From Fratercula arctica (Eukaryota > Chordata > Aves > Charadriiformes > Alcidae), in the NCBI GenBank assembly GCA_947846985.1, contig CANTUZ010000007.1, positions 36,662,355-36,726,354 on the forward strand: DNA of 64,000 bases, written 5' to 3'. This document shows, piece by piece, positions 1 to 13,623 of this stretch. The notes below the pieces were generated by a model. That model was not told the DNA's origin. It did no database searches and saw only the letters and a program-made list of their open reading frames with translations. The stretch's first letter is position 1. The number at the start of each line of letters is the position of its first letter. The translations under genes were made by a program, and so were the position numbers.

Positions 1-1819
1 GGTTGAAGGGAAAGGAAAAAGACAAATAAAGATATTTAGTAATAGCAAATGATTCAAAACAAGGCTCTCTTTAGAAAACATTGGCCTATAAGAGGCAAGA
101 AAGGCAGAGGAGCTATTACCCTCAAGCATTCACATCTCATTTCAAAGTCGTCATTCCTTCTATTTTATCACTTTTCATGCTAGATGTGCAATGTGACATT
201 TCCTGTGTGTGTTGCCTTCAGTGCCTAAATTCGGGGGGAGGAGTAGGTTCTGTTCTGTTTTTAAGTAAGCTGTGGGAATGGCACTGGGGAAGCAGCTGCT
301 GCAAAAGCAGGCACTGGAAGCAGGGCTTCCTCCTCGCAGGTGAGCTCCCCGTTGGGCTGCAGCCTCAGGATGCCCTTCTTGGAGCTGGCTCCCACCTACA
401 CCACGGGGATTGCCGCACCCATGGGGTGGCCTCGAGAAGACAGCAGAGCTTGCCTACTCCTGGAAGTCACAAGATGCAGGTTCAAGTGCTGGGGGACAGA
501 GCTTCACCCAGAATCCCCGCTCTTGAGAAAGTGCTTTTTTTCAGCAAGTGAAAGAGAGAACACTTCCAACTACCAAGCCTGAGCTGTCACACAACTGCAG
601 ACAGTGTCCTGCGCTGACCACTGCACCACTGAGTTACAAGGGACACCCCAGGGCATAATGGCAAGGCCCAGGCCCCCTGTATCTTGCTTGTGCGTCCCAG
701 AGAGACATCCCCAGTTACTGACACCGAGACACCTAGCCATTGTAGATGTGCACAGTAACACAACACTGGGCTCCGAAGCCACATCTCACAGACAAATAGC
801 GGCAGATGGGCTTGAAACACTTGAGCAATTCGGTGGTTTTTTGTAGGTTGTTCTCTTAGACTTTGGCACCTATACTTGGTTCGAAGGAAAGAGGCAAACC
901 TGAGTTTGTCTTTTTTAGGATCTGGCCTCCAGTTCTGGAGGTAAAAAAATCAGGCCTAAAGAATGTGGAGTATCTGCAGCACAGGCCTTGAAGTGAATCT
1001 CTTGGCAAGCACAAAGAAAGCATTTGTCACCTCACTGAGATGGTCAGTCAGTCTGGTGTCATGACGGACCCTGCAGAAAAAAGAGGCAGGAAAAACCAAG
1101 CCAGACAAGAAAGGAAAATAAGTACAGCAATACTCTCTCCAAGTTGATGAGCTGAGCTAGCTGGCTTAGGAAGGACAGTTGTTTCATTGGCTGCTCCTGA
1201 ACAGATCCTCAGAGAATACGTGTGGTCTGGTGTCTGCTTAGAGAAGGGGAAAAAACATCCTCCCATCCTGCAGTGTAAATGTCAGGGCTGCATGCTACAT
1301 GCCATTTAGTCACACACTATTGTTTTATCAGATGCAGGGTTATTTCATCAGCGCCAAAGCACACTCTTGGTGGTAAATGCATCAGCCCAAAGCTTTTGCT
1401 GCACTTACTGATAAACCCATGAGAAGCCTGCACTGGACACCAGGAGCAGGGACCAGGTCTAACACCACTGGGCCATTACCAATCCAGCAACAATCTGGAC
1501 TACACAAGGGCTGGGAATATTAAATAAAGGGAAAATAACATCTTAAATACATTAGCCATAAAGGGTACACCACAGGGAGGCAAATCAAATTAAAAATAGT
1601 TTTTCCCTCAAACTTCAGCCAAAATACTTGAAGTCATTTTGCGAGATAATTCACATTTGGGTTTGCTTTTGAACTCCGTACTGTAAAATACCTGGAGTTT
1701 CTAACACTGGATTTAACAATTCGGACTCCACGACTATAGATGCTGCTACAAACAAATGATAATTTGGGAACTAACACACCCACTTTTGAGTAATATGTGA
1801 ATATTTTTATGTTCATTTA

Positions 1820-1861
1820 GGGGTTTTGTGGTTTGTTGTTGGGTTGAGTTTTTTTTTTTTT
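1820..1861 (+). repeat. G/T-rich tract ending in poly(T)
   Basis: GGGGTTTTGTGGTTTGTTG leads into GGGTTGAG and then a run of T. One of several such tracts in the window with the same left-to-right change from G/T-rich to T only. Confidence 0.8.
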
Positions 1862-2793
1862 AACTTGATGATGAAGGTCTCACAGGGGGCAATAACAGGT
1901 GAAAGACTTGCAAGTGCAAACAAGTAAAAGCTGTCGTTGTTTTTACTTTAATAATATATTACAACATTGATGAACTACTCAGAAGCTTTAACTAATACAC
2001 AAAGTGGCTGTCTACTTATTTAGTAGAGTCACGAGAATTATTACACTAATTCCCTGAAGTTCCTCCTACTTTACAATTTTCTTCTGAGTGCTATTCAGGG
2101 AGATAATTTTTATTCTTAAAATTCTATCCAATTCAGGAAGGTTCCTGGGGGACAGGAAAGAATATAATATATCCTGCTATAAGAGAAAGATGTATTCAGA
2201 AATGTGATTAATCCTGCATCTTTCTGGCTTTATTTTTTTCCTTCTGTCTTAAGGCAGGAGGCAACACTGCGTCCGACCAGGCCCATGAGGACCTTGAAAT
2301 TTCATTCACTTTCTCCCACACCAAAGTCTATCAGCTGAAGTTTAATTAAACTTTGAGTCTTGGTCTAAGGAAATTAAGAAAAATAAATGCACTGCTGTGC
2401 ATTCCTGTTCTAACCTTGTATTATCTTCTGTGTTAGCAGAAGAGAAATCCTATTTGCACTTTGAATTTACTAGCTTTTAACAGGCAGCCACTGGTTATCA
2501 AACATTAACACAAAGTTATTTTGGAGTGGAAGTTTACATAAAACAGAACTATTCAGTACAGATGAAGCTAGCAAAGGCACTGGTGAATGCTGTTGATCAA
2601 ACAGAATTTCAGCAGAACCTCTTCCCTGTTTGTAGCTGTCAAAAATAATTTCTGATCTCTAGTTTGACTTACTTCTTTTGAACCCACTTGATGTGGAGAT
2701 GTAAAATGACCATTTTATTCATTACCCTCATGCCCTGAGAGCAGAGATTGAGCTGAGCTAGTACAGCAGTGTTGTGCATGGAAATCAGGACAC

Positions 2794-2805
2794 GGGGGGG
2801 GGGGG
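2794..2805 (+). repeat. Poly(G) run of 12
   Basis: Twelve consecutive G between CAC and TGCAGG, followed shortly by a run of A. Long G homopolymers are uncommon in otherwise AT-rich sequence and prone to length change or sequencing error. Confidence 0.9.
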
Positions 2806-3907
2806 TGCAGGAGAAAAAAAAAAAGTGCTCAATTTTGGTTTCATCTTTCTGTCATAATCTGAGAAGACAGACAAGATATCTTTATGATTGAAATTTATTT
2901 TTCCTCTGTAAAAGTAATGTCACCAGTTTCACCTACCAAAAAAAACCACATGCCTGTTAACAGATCTTGTAAATTCTGGTTCAAAGGAAAAATTCATCTC
3001 AATGCACAAGTAAATTGCCCCAACATAACTCCACTAAAATGCCACCACTGAACAGTCCACTGGCAGCTACTCAAAAAAAAAATCACATCAAACTTTTTGC
3101 CTAGATGCTTCACCATTTGGATTCTGCTTCTGTCTATATTGTTTTTCTTCTCATTGTTCCACTTAAAGTCTTTAGTATAAATCTGCAGTAGCTCTAGCAT
3201 GAAGCCACGCTAATAAAGCAAGTACAGTTACAAAGGGCATTGGTATTTTCCCCTAAACCTTCTCCTTTCAGGACTGCTCCAAAATTCAGTTGCTGCACGG
3301 AATATATTCCCATATTGATTCTCAAACAAGACAACGTAGCTCATTGCTATGGTGCTGCAAAAGGAAGGGTAAATAAGATCATCATATGTCAGCCTGAGGA
3401 AGTATGACCTAAAGTTCTCTCAGATCACAGTGTTTCAACAGATCACATCTTCACAGCTGCATGTAAGAAACGCAGCAGAATAATGACAACAAAGCAGCAC
3501 CTGAATAGAAGGTGGTACATCTGTTCTGTCTGTCACTCTAATTTGTAAACGCAATTAATTTAAGCAGCTTTGTATTTTAGTGTAAGATGTTAAAATTCTT
3601 AGTAATTAAAAGGTGCATTCAATCAACTATTCCCCTGCTGGCAGTAAGAAATAAACATCTTTTGGTTTTTCTTTCCTGAATGTACACATGAACACTGATG
3701 ATAAGTACTACCCTCCAGCCTTGTTACCAGCTCCCAAGATTCTGGTGCTCAGAACCTGCAGCAGGAATCCCAACCTGGGTTATCACTGACCCCAATCAAG
3801 ATGAACAGAGAGGATTGGAAACATCTGAAGAGGAACAGACATCGAAAAGCATGGGGGGAAAAAGTGAGCATAGAAAGACAGATTATGCCTTCTTACAGCA
3901 GGGATAC

Positions 3908-3952
3908 TTGTTTGGTTTTGTTTGTTTTGGTTTTGTTTTTGTTTTTTTCTTC
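3908..3952 (+). repeat. G/T-rich tract grading into poly(T)
   Basis: Starts as TTGTTTGGTTTTG-type units and gradually loses G until it is TTTTTTTC. Simple low-complexity DNA. A 110-aa open frame crossing it (3698-4030) is rich in F/V/G because of this tract. Confidence 0.8.
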
Positions 3953-4691
3953 AAAAAAGCGTCAACCAAGAGAGGACCTTGGTCGTCCAGTCACCTGCCA
4001 GGCAGATATCTTTTTAATCCCAGGCACTGATTTTCACAGGCTTCCCTCTGGCTGAGAACAACCAACCTAGGCAGAACTAGGATGCACGGCTGATGTGGTG
4101 CCAATATTTTCCTTTGCATATTTTCACCATGTTTGTATGAGGCCTCTAAAATACAGTAAATCAATGGGAGACAGGAGAGATTAATATTAAAAATAGAAAC
4201 CTTAAGCCTATTTAAAACTAAAATTCAACAGTACAGTCTAATTCCTTTCCCTTTACATATAAATGCGAGATCCACTGTTAAGTTTCAAAAGCTTTGACTG
4301 TTGTCTTCATCAGTCTTTAGGCACGGTCTTCCTGCCTTATTACACTGGGAAAGACTCCAGAAGTACATTTTGTTTGGCACATTAAAAACTGAGCTATAAA
4401 GTATTAATGCAATATTAATTTAAATTTAGCTATGAAACTTCATGGAAACAATGTCAAAAATCGGAACTAAAAAGAAAAAGGGGTAAGGAAGATCATGTGA
4501 GTTCACTTGATTTTAAAACCGTTTCCTACTTCTGCAGAAGAAATTTGTCATTCCAGTGATTCCATTTATTAGGGTTACATCTCTATTTGTAGAGTTTTTT
4601 GCAAAAAGACACCGGAAACACTTACCTTAAAAAAACACTTTAGATTTCAGTGGTAATAGCACCCCATAGCCTGAATCTAGAATGAGTTTAT

Positions 4692-4721
4692 TAATTATAC
4701 ATTGTTCTCAATGCATAATTA
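4692..4721. repeat. Compact AT-rich hairpin (13-bp stem, 4-base loop)
   Basis: Arms TAATTATACATTG and CAATGCATAATTA pair at 12 of 13 positions around the loop TTCT. No mature small RNA or terminator role can be claimed, and the stem is shorter than a usual microRNA precursor. Confidence 0.8.
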
Positions 4722-6800
4722 TATAAAGTGCAACAAATTTGGTCTGATTTAGTTTTCCCTTATGTGGCAAGAGTAAATCCATATTTAATAAGGCCATTCT
4801 AGCAACAGCGAAAGTCTAAACTCCCTGCACTGTCCATGGTTATGAAGACAGTAAATTAGAGCTTCAGCGTGGGTCCTTTGAGGGAAATGCAGCAATTAAA
4901 AAACTGTATCTAAAAATTACTTTTTTTAGTGGGGGAATAAAAAAAACCTAAACATCACACTCCAATAGTTTTGCTACAAAGCCAGTGATATTTTCAAATT
5001 CACATCAATGACATTTATTATGTATAAGCTTTCACATAAAACACTAAAAACATAATATTGTTTTAGACCACCAGCAATAGGCTATGTATTTTTTGAAGTA
5101 TTCTACCCGATGTTTCCAATAATTCTTCCTAATGGCATTTCAGTTCCCTTATCCCTGGCATTTTAAGCCACATTCAGATTTCTCCTAAACCTCTTTATTT
5201 AAACTCTCAATTTATCAGTTCTATAGCTTTAGTCACTGTTTTAGGTAGAGAATCCTGAAAACAGAAAAACGTGTCAGTCTACAGACAGCACTAAAAGGGC
5301 TGATGCAGAAGTAAGACTGTTGCTAAGAAACTTGAGTATTACTGTAGATTTGCAAATGCACTTTTCCCCTGGTTTGTAAATGGTTAAAAACAAGTAAGAC
5401 AAAGCTTCTGGTCAGCCTCTTGTGACAGGCAAGAGGGGAAGAAACAAGAGCAAACACTCAAAGTTATCAGCCAGATTCACTGCAGGCTGCATGGCTGAAG
5501 TGCCATTAATGGAGATGCAGAACTACAGACCAGAGAAGATCAGTGTTGATGAACCAGGTTAATTTGTGACACCTTAAAGGAGCCCAACCCAGAGATGACA
5601 AGAGAACAGTTGAGTAGGAAGAAAGTCCAGCAGCATGGCAAGAAGTTCACGTAGGAAACGTGCCAGGAAGCCAAATTACAGACGTGCTGTAAGGTTGGGA
5701 CAAGCTTAAATCTGAGGCAATGGGGAAAGAGAGAACAGATTGCAACATCACCGAAATCAAGAGAAAGCAAAACCATGCAATAAATTTTAAAACTATGACT
5801 TTTTCTTCTCCCTGTAACATTCAAATAAAACAATTCAGATTTCTGTCTCCAGAACCTCCCACTGCAACTTGTGAGAACAATTTCTTACCCACATTAGCCT
5901 TGTCAGGTTTTCTTCTGAAGCATTGTTAATGCATAGCTTATGCATCAAACAAGTGCCGAAATAAACCTATAAAAATACCGAAGACAATAACAAGGTATGC
6001 ACACTGACACAGCAGGCAGCAACCTGCACAGTCAGGGAGTTTGAAAAACTTCCAGCTCTAGCACCAAAACCTTGACTGAATTTTCCTAAGGACGTTAAAA
6101 GGGATAGTTTCTGAAGCTGAAAACTTCCACGATTCATCCTCCAAAAGGAACTCAAAAGCCTGAAATAGTCTATCCAGTCTAATACAGCCTTATCTTTGTT
6201 TTCTTAACAGCTTTGCCAGCATCTCAGATACGTAGTTTTGAGAAGGTTCATGACATTTCATACAATTTTCCATGATATCCAGTTTCCATGGATATCCCTT
6301 TTGCAAAAGCCCCAGAAAAGGAGCAGAACAGAGAAGGACTCTGATAGCTAATTTCCACCAGGCTCCCTGACATCCAGCTCACTGCGCAAAAGCTGGGGTG
6401 GTCTAAGCTCCCGCATGGGCTATCCCTGTAAGACTTTGCTTTTTCCAGATCCCTTCCATCTTTTCCATAACTAATATGTTCATGGGAGCAAGTTAAGCAA
6501 TAACAGACTGATGATAATGTAAATCTGTGCATTTTATTAAAGACAGCCTGAGTAGGTCAACCCAAACCCAAAAATAACACAGTCCACTTTTGGTAAATGT
6601 TGGTTTGAAGTCATACTCCACCCATGCTTTTCTCTGCCTCTTCACAAACTAAAAGTTTCCTCCCCTCCTGCAAGAAAAGTAAAATTCTCTATAGATTTGC
6701 TTCCCTTAAGATACTCCTCATTTTAAGCACTGCTGATTGCATGAAATTTGGCACATGAAATATCAGAGTGCAAAAGCATCTTCAAGGCCCTCAATGTAAA

Positions 6801-6841
6801 AATAAAATCTAATATTTATATCTGAAAAAAAAAAAAAAAAA
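6801..6841 (+). other. AATAAA plus poly(A): possible 3' end of an old retrocopy
   Basis: AATAAA at 6801-6806 is followed 18 bases later by an uninterrupted run of 17 A (6825-6841). That spacing is typical of a polyadenylated transcript copied back into DNA. Nothing upstream (6540-6800) is recognisable as a known gene or repeat, and no matching target duplication was found, so this may be a coincidence in AT-rich DNA. Confidence 0.3.
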
Positions 6842-7682
6842 GGCCAAAGATGATGCATAAGGAAAACTCAGAAGAAACCTGGAAGCATCTGAAATATTAA
6901 ATTAAAACCATTTATCTGAAGCAGAAGATAAGTTGAAGGAGTTTACAGAAGAAGGGAAAGCCGACAATGATGAATGTAGCAATTTGGAAACCGAGAAAGA
7001 AAGAAAAGCATGAGGTGGAGAAGTTATGGAGGAGGAGAGCAGGGAGGACTAATAAAAGGAGAGACTTTGGAGGGAGGAGAGGAAACTCTGGGTAGCTCTG
7101 TAGTCATCAAATTATTTTCCATGGCAGTAAAACAGAAATGGGCAACCTCATCCCTCTTCTGACTTTAGTGACCTCAGTAGAGGCTGCAAAATATTAAGAT
7201 GAAGTCTCTGCACTAAAACCCTCTGAACCCATTGCGTAAATATCTCACCTCCCTCATGGGATTTTCAGTTCCATTACCTAAAGGCAGACGACACATTTAC
7301 AGCTTCGATACTGAGGAAGGCAACAGTCTGGATCATTTAGGAAAACCAGGGACTTTCCATGGACCTCCAGGTTGTGGTGGTGTTGGATATGTCTTTCTCC
7401 TGCTCCCTTCCACAGCAGCATTTGACATACAGTATGTAAGACTTTTTGGTCTTCGTACTAAACAATTTCATTTTTGTAATAGACATGGGAGCCATTTAAT
7501 GATCTACTTGCAGTGGCTCAGGAGATGTGTAAGAAGAATGGATGCTTCTGTGAAATTGTCTCAATTCAACATCTGCTATATAGATGCCTGCAATTGCAGC
7601 GGACTGGATTCAGCAACCCATGTGTTCCCCAGCTATCCTGTACTTTCAATCATTTCTTTTCTGCTGCAAAGTAGCAAGATAC

Positions 7683-7700
7683 AAAAAAAAAAAAAAAAAA
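7683..7700 (+). repeat. Poly(A) of 18
   Basis: Uninterrupted run of 18 A. No AATAAA stands just upstream, so there is no evidence that it is a retrocopy tail. It lies inside the 173-aa frame at 7232-7753 and gives it a run of lysines. Confidence 0.85.
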
Positions 7701-9842
7701 GTAATTCTAAGAGGGCAAAAAAATTAGATGCACAAAGGAAAAAAAGCTACTGAACAAGGTACACACAACACACATTAATGAATTTCTTCACATCTCAAGA
7801 TTTGTTACCACCACAGGAAGCTTCACAAAATCAGAAATTAATTTCTGAACAATGACAATCACTGGGAGAACAGATGTTAACGTTCATGATCATATTAAGA
7901 AACTGGCTACATAGGTTAAACAACTTCGAAGAGACATGAACATTACCCCACAAAAGTCATTTTAATTCAGCTAAAATGTTCTTGAGGACTTGTGTTGTTT
8001 CTTTGGATTGCTGACAGCTATGTCCAGCCTCCAGTCCATCTAATCAATACACGTTTTCCTGCCGATCCACAGATGAGCTGGTTATTTATCCCAGGATTCC
8101 TTATTAAACAGCAAAAGCAAGGCACTGCTAGAAGTATTTAACTTTGCAAGAGCCTGAAGGGCACTAAAGCGCTTTACAAATCATTCTATTCAAGTTTCTA
8201 GAGCTAAAGCTCTGGTTTTTGGATGCCTTTGAGTAGCACATTGTATTTGTTTCTTCATAGAAGAGCTTCTCTGTATCACTTATCCTGCACACAGAAGCCA
8301 CCCACCTCCTTTCATACTGGCCTGTACACACTGTATGTTCTAGCTGAGCAAAAAAATTCAACCTTTGCATGCCACCAAACTGGCCAAGGACACTTTCAAA
8401 AAACAAAAATACAATCCAAACAGGCTGTCAACACAAACCAATGATGCTCTGGTCCCATGGTTTTGCTGGCCAGGGGAGAAATCAGACACTCAGCCTTGGT
8501 TGGAAACACAAGAACTGAGGCATGCAATTTTAAGAGAATACCACATTTTTCTTTAGCTCTTTATTCATTAGTGATAAACAATGGAGGTGAGGGGGGTGGT
8601 CTTTTGTTGCAGGTTTTTGATTTTTCAGTTTCCATACCACCCACATTGTGCACTCTTCACTTTCAGCAGTTCAATGCTTATCTTTTAGCCCTCTCTTATA
8701 CACCAATTTTTCACGTGGCGTTCAATACTAATGGCAATGACCTGAAAAAAAACATCTGGCTTATGGTTAACTTCCATACGTATCACCTCAGAAAAAAAAA
8801 TATAATCAATTAAAGACCATATAATGGAACTAGTGCTTATCCAGATAAAATGCAAGTTTGTAAAAAATGAAACCAAAGCCAAGAGAGTTAACATACCATT
8901 GAGGTTTAGAGAAAAATGGACTATCAAAACATACTTGAAATATAGTAGCAGTACAACAAGTACCTCTCACACACAGAGCCCAGCAATTCCTTGCTTGTTT
9001 CTTGTGTTTGAAGTAAAAACCCTTAACCAGCATTCATAGGAAAGGACATAGAGGCCCGCCAGGACTGTGGGGCATCCTAACGCCCTGCAGAACCAGGCCA
9101 TGGGGTCCTCCATTGTCCTGGGTTGCCTCCCATGCAAAGAGCAGCTGTTGTGCAGCACCATGTGCCCTGGCCATGCCAAAGCCACTGGGGCCATGGGGAC
9201 ACAGAGGATCAAAGGAGACCTGCTTCACAGACAGCAGTGCTGGGTCCTCCCTGCTGCTCACCAGCCCTTTGCACTAAGCAATGGAGGGATGGGCTTCCAT
9301 CAAGGAGCACTACTGACAACCATGCTAGCCATAAAGCTCTGTTTGTTTGGATTTTCCCCCCAACAACACACTTGCAGTTTTGCTACCTGGCCACTCGTTG
9401 CCACGAGTGATGAATAGCTCAGACAAGTGAATCCCTACTATCAAACCATCTGTTTAACCAAGGCCCACGTCAGCAGTAACCAAGCGGCATTCCCAGCTGC
9501 TTTTGGGAAGTGGCACCATGAGATGAACAGCCTCAGTCCAGGTCCCAGCAGGCAAAAAGCTCCTTTGCAACTGGTATGAATGAGTTTCCCTGCCAGAAAC
9601 TTCAGGAGGTTTTAAGATGTAGCACTGAATTCAATCCATCAATTACATTTCTACACAAAATGTGGGCACAATAAGGAGAATTTCAACCCATCCGTCTTCT
9701 CAGAGACAAGCACAGATCGGAGGCACCTCTGTGTTTAAAGTGAAGAAATAAACATGAAACTTAGAAAACATTTTCCTTCCATTTGTACCAAGGGAATTAT
9801 TATAAGACCTTCGACTTCAAACACTTTCCTAACACACTGGAC

Positions 9843-9868
9843 ACTTAGACCACATACTTAGACCACAC
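9843..9868 (+). repeat. 13-bp tandem duplication
   Basis: ACTTAGACCACAT is followed directly by ACTTAGACCACAC, one mismatch in 13. Confidence 0.9.
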
Positions 9869-10281
9869 AATGCTTCCTGCAAACACTGCTGGTGGGGCGA
9901 GAAATGTGTTCTTTCTGTTCCAGCCAAGTTAATGCTGCATTGTGAATCCTTGGTGGAGCAAAGGGTTGACGCAGTGTCAACAGGAATATGCCAATTAGCA
10001 CGCTTTACCATGACAGCCACTACATCTTCTGAAGCAACTAGGGATTTTTCAATATCTTCTCTAGGAATCAAATTGTTAGTGAACTCTGTGGGTTCATGTT
10101 CCTTTCCAGAAAAGATAGTTATTCTTCCACACCAGAGATGTAAAAGGATGGAATCAGAAGTGGGTGAAAAAGCTATTTTAACGCTGAGGTGGAACAAAAA
10201 TTAGGAGTGACCAAAGAGCAAATTACATCCTTGTTGGGAATTAACTCATTAATGAAGAAATATACCTAGCTTGCTGCTGTC

Positions 10282-10300
10282 TTTTTTTTTTTTTTTTTTT
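10282..10300 (+). repeat. Poly(T) of 19
   Basis: Uninterrupted T run after GCTGCTGTC. It could be the poly(A) tail of a minus-strand retroposon, but no element was recognised to its left. Confidence 0.85.
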
Positions 10301-13300
10301 GAATGGTCCACAATATTCTTCCTGCCAAATATTTGGAATTGACAGTCACCTACCTTTGATTTGCATCTTTATGAGGAGGAAGAACTGCAACAATCCATTA
10401 AACAGCCAAGACAATGTCCTCTTTCTAATAGGAGATACTCTACTAGGAATGCTGCAAAGCATGGTCTGAAAGTAGACTGATTTTCACCAACCTTCTGGTG
10501 AAAAGAGCAACTTCTTTTCCAGTTCACCAAGGTTTATAAACCTCTAGGTCTAGGATGGAACACAATATCTGGGAAAACATAGGCATCCGTTTACACCTCA
10601 ATGATAAAAGTACAGCATGGCGCTGAATGGCTTAAGGGAAAAAAAAGTAGAAGTTTCTCTCTAGAGTTTTCTCCAGGTGATTGAAAACATAATTCTGACT
10701 TGGTGTCTCCAAGCTGAGACAAACAGAAGGGCAAGCACCCTTCTGTCTGCTTTGAACCTGAGGCAGCTCCACCAGGAGTTCCTCTGCTCAAATGAAGAAA
10801 TGCAGGGCCTCAGTCCAGCTCATGGGGACTTCTGCAGTCTTGTGCTTTCCTGGGAGTGGTGCAACAATGCATTCTGACACTTTGAACATACATACAACAG
10901 GAAGCACAAGGGTGTGAAGGTGTTTTTGCCAAATCAATCAGTACACTGACTTTTCATAGTACCCCCTGTGAACACATCTTCCAGCATTCAGTAGGACGTA
11001 AAGAAACACCTCAAGAATCTTACAGGCAGTAAGAACTATCAGCTACTGTTAAGCATCTATAAATGTCTACATTATTTTCCTATAAGGGATATACTGTTTT
11101 GAGCTGTGCGGATTGAATTTTATTTCATCACTCAGCCTAAGGCCGGGGGAGTGCAGGAGCAATCTCTCCATTATGTGTCTTGAAGTCATTATAACAACCG
11201 TTACCAATTATTTGAGGCAGTTTTATTTAATGGCATCCATCACAGCTCTGCATCACTTCACAGGTACTGCCTCAGCACAGCACTCGCACAGGCAGGATAA
11301 CCAAACCATCAGACTCCAAAAGGCAGTGGTAACTCCTGCCCTGCAGCAGTGATTAGCACCAGAAAGGTCAAGGTTTAAAATGAGGTTTTGCTGTTTCACT
11401 TCATATGAGCAATTTTGGACTAATAGCTGTCCCATCTCTTATTAGTGCTGAGTAGTAAGTCATACTATGAAAGCCCTGCAAGGCACACCTGACAACAATT
11501 TCATTTTTTACTACTAATACCTTCAGGCATTCTTGTCAAGCTGGCACAGGAACATTATTTACATTACAGTTAGAAAGTAGATAGATACTGCATTTTGATT
11601 GGTTTTGTGTACTGTATTTCTAGGATTCACAATTTGCACTCAGTCAAGTGGTTGAATACCCATGAGGCTGTTATTACTAAATACAGAGTGATCTAGACAA
11701 ATGTTACTGTTCTAATCATTTGTACTTCTCAAAGGCATCAGCCATGCAGACACAGATCAACAGTTTCAAGGTAGATGTAAAAGACTGGTTTCATGCTCAT
11801 CAGTTTGCATGTTTGGAACAGTAATATTCTTCCTTACAGTTACAAATGAGATGCTCAATTTACCACCAATGTTTTTAGAAGTTGACATTTGCAATTCACT
11901 GCATTCAAATCAAAATGAAAAGGATGGCCCTATGACTTTTAGCAGAATGGTTTCCAACACTACTAGCAGTTATACCTTTCCACCCTAAATAACCACTGCC
12001 ACTTGCAACAGTAAGCTCGATTCTGACTTCATCCAGATGCGTGGGAGTTTATGCATGAGCTCCTGATTATGCCTAGATTTTTCACTTCAAGCAGAGAATG
12101 TGTGTACCTCCATATCATCAGATAGTAGCAGTCCTTGTAATTATCTTGTCTCCTTCGATTTTTTTTTTTCCCTTAGGCTTTCCAAAGATTATTCTTCCTC
12201 TCAGAAATTATTACACCCAGGAAAATGACATTCATTAAATACAGTGAGGCAATGCTAATATCAAGGACAAGGAAGGAGAAGAGGTTGAGATTTTATCCTT
12301 TTCATTCAAGAAAGCAGAATGAAATTATTTTTATTGTAAATCCTGGAATGGGAAGAGATCAATCTAAAGTTTTAAATTCTATAAATCTCCAAAGCACTAT
12401 TTCTTCCACAGGCTTTTCAAGTTTATCTTTAAGATTTTAAATTTCTTCACAGAATGAAAATTTATCTGCATCTTCCAAGTAGAAACACAATTCCTGGTCA
12501 AAACAAGTACCTGTGTAATACCCACTCAATGCATTCAAATATCCAGTGAGATAATTCCTACTTCTCCCCTTTTCCATTTGCATTTAAATAGTCTGGTATT
12601 TCACCGGGGAGAAAATTACGTTTAAAAGGATATAACCTGTATTAGTTATACTTTTGTGAACAGAAAATTAGAATTACTAAAATAATTACACAAAAGCTTT
12701 TGAGAAGCCAAGAGACACAAACAACAAAGGCCAAAGCTGAACTAACACATCAAAGTTCTCTGACTCTCCAAGATCTACTCAATATTATCTGCAACTTTGG
12801 AAGTGATGTTGTTCCTCTATGAGTCCAATAGCTGCATTAAACTGATAACACATGTCTATATATCTTAGGGAAAAGTAATAAACTCTGCTGTGAAACGCTA
12901 TTTCCGTAGTATCTTGGAGGAAAGATAACTTTTTACACAAACTCATTTTTCATTTCCACAGCATTGTCTTCTCTCTCAAACAGGATATAAGATGATTCCA
13001 CAGACAACTTCAAAAATGAGTGTTTATCCAAGCTCACCCTTTAAACAAAAGCTGCTCATCTCAAGAAATGAATAAAAATAGAAATGCATTATATACCAGA
13101 AGAAAGTGAAAGACAACACTAGGGATCAGCAGAGCTAAACTATTTCAAGTTCTTTTCAAGGCAGCGACACCACCTCCCACTGGTTAAGAGGACAGTCTCG
13201 TTGAGAAATAACATTTTTACAATAAGCCACTTTTATTCTCACTTTTCCTACAGCAAAATAAGTAATTCAAAACATTAACTACAACATAAGACCTTAGGAA

Positions 13301-13594
13301 TGGTGATTTTCCACCTTTTCCTAAGCCAGTTGCCTTTGCACTGCCATTCAGGCATCACTTCCTTAATGTATTTTCTCCACCTCCTCTAGAAGCATTTTGA
13401 GAAAACTGTATATGGGATGTAATGGTGTAAAGATACAGCCATCAGCTTCCATGTGGCAGGGAAACCTTCAGTGCAGACTAGACCTTCCAGCCCTGTTAAT
13501 GCTGCAAGGGCCACAAGGACAACCATTTACTCTACTTCTACAACTTCCTTCTAATTTAATTTCCCATTGAAGATGTCTTTGAAAGATTAGTGCT

Positions 13595-13623
13595 ATTGTA
13601 ATGAGATGATATGTCATTATAAT
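13595..13623. repeat. AT-rich inverted repeat
   Basis: Arms ATTGTAATGA and TCATTATAAT (9 of 10 pairing) flank GATGATATG. The ATTA-type cores resemble homeodomain sites, but that is only a composition-level remark. Confidence 0.7.

Larger units (their letters stand above)
1..6540. other. Non-coding AT-rich stretch, no gene seen
   Basis: Open frames are short and unrelated to known domains. The part around 290-540 is more GC-rich and carries overlapping frames (81-551 and 340-582), but no domain, exon pattern or repeat was recognised. Besides the G/T tracts, the G run and the 4.7 kb hairpin listed separately, I see nothing assignable. Confidence 0.6.

Noticed and set aside
81..551. 156-aa plus-strand open frame
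   Set aside because: Cys/Ser-rich with no family resemblance; probably chance in a locally GC-richer stretch.
7232..7753. 173-aa plus-strand open frame
   Set aside because: No recognised motif. The C-terminus is a lysine run made by an 18-A homopolymer, and the frame lies in ordinary AT-rich sequence.
8160..8200. AAAGCGCTTTACAAAT, similar to a motif in SINE/L2 tails
   Set aside because: Single short match without adjoining blocks.
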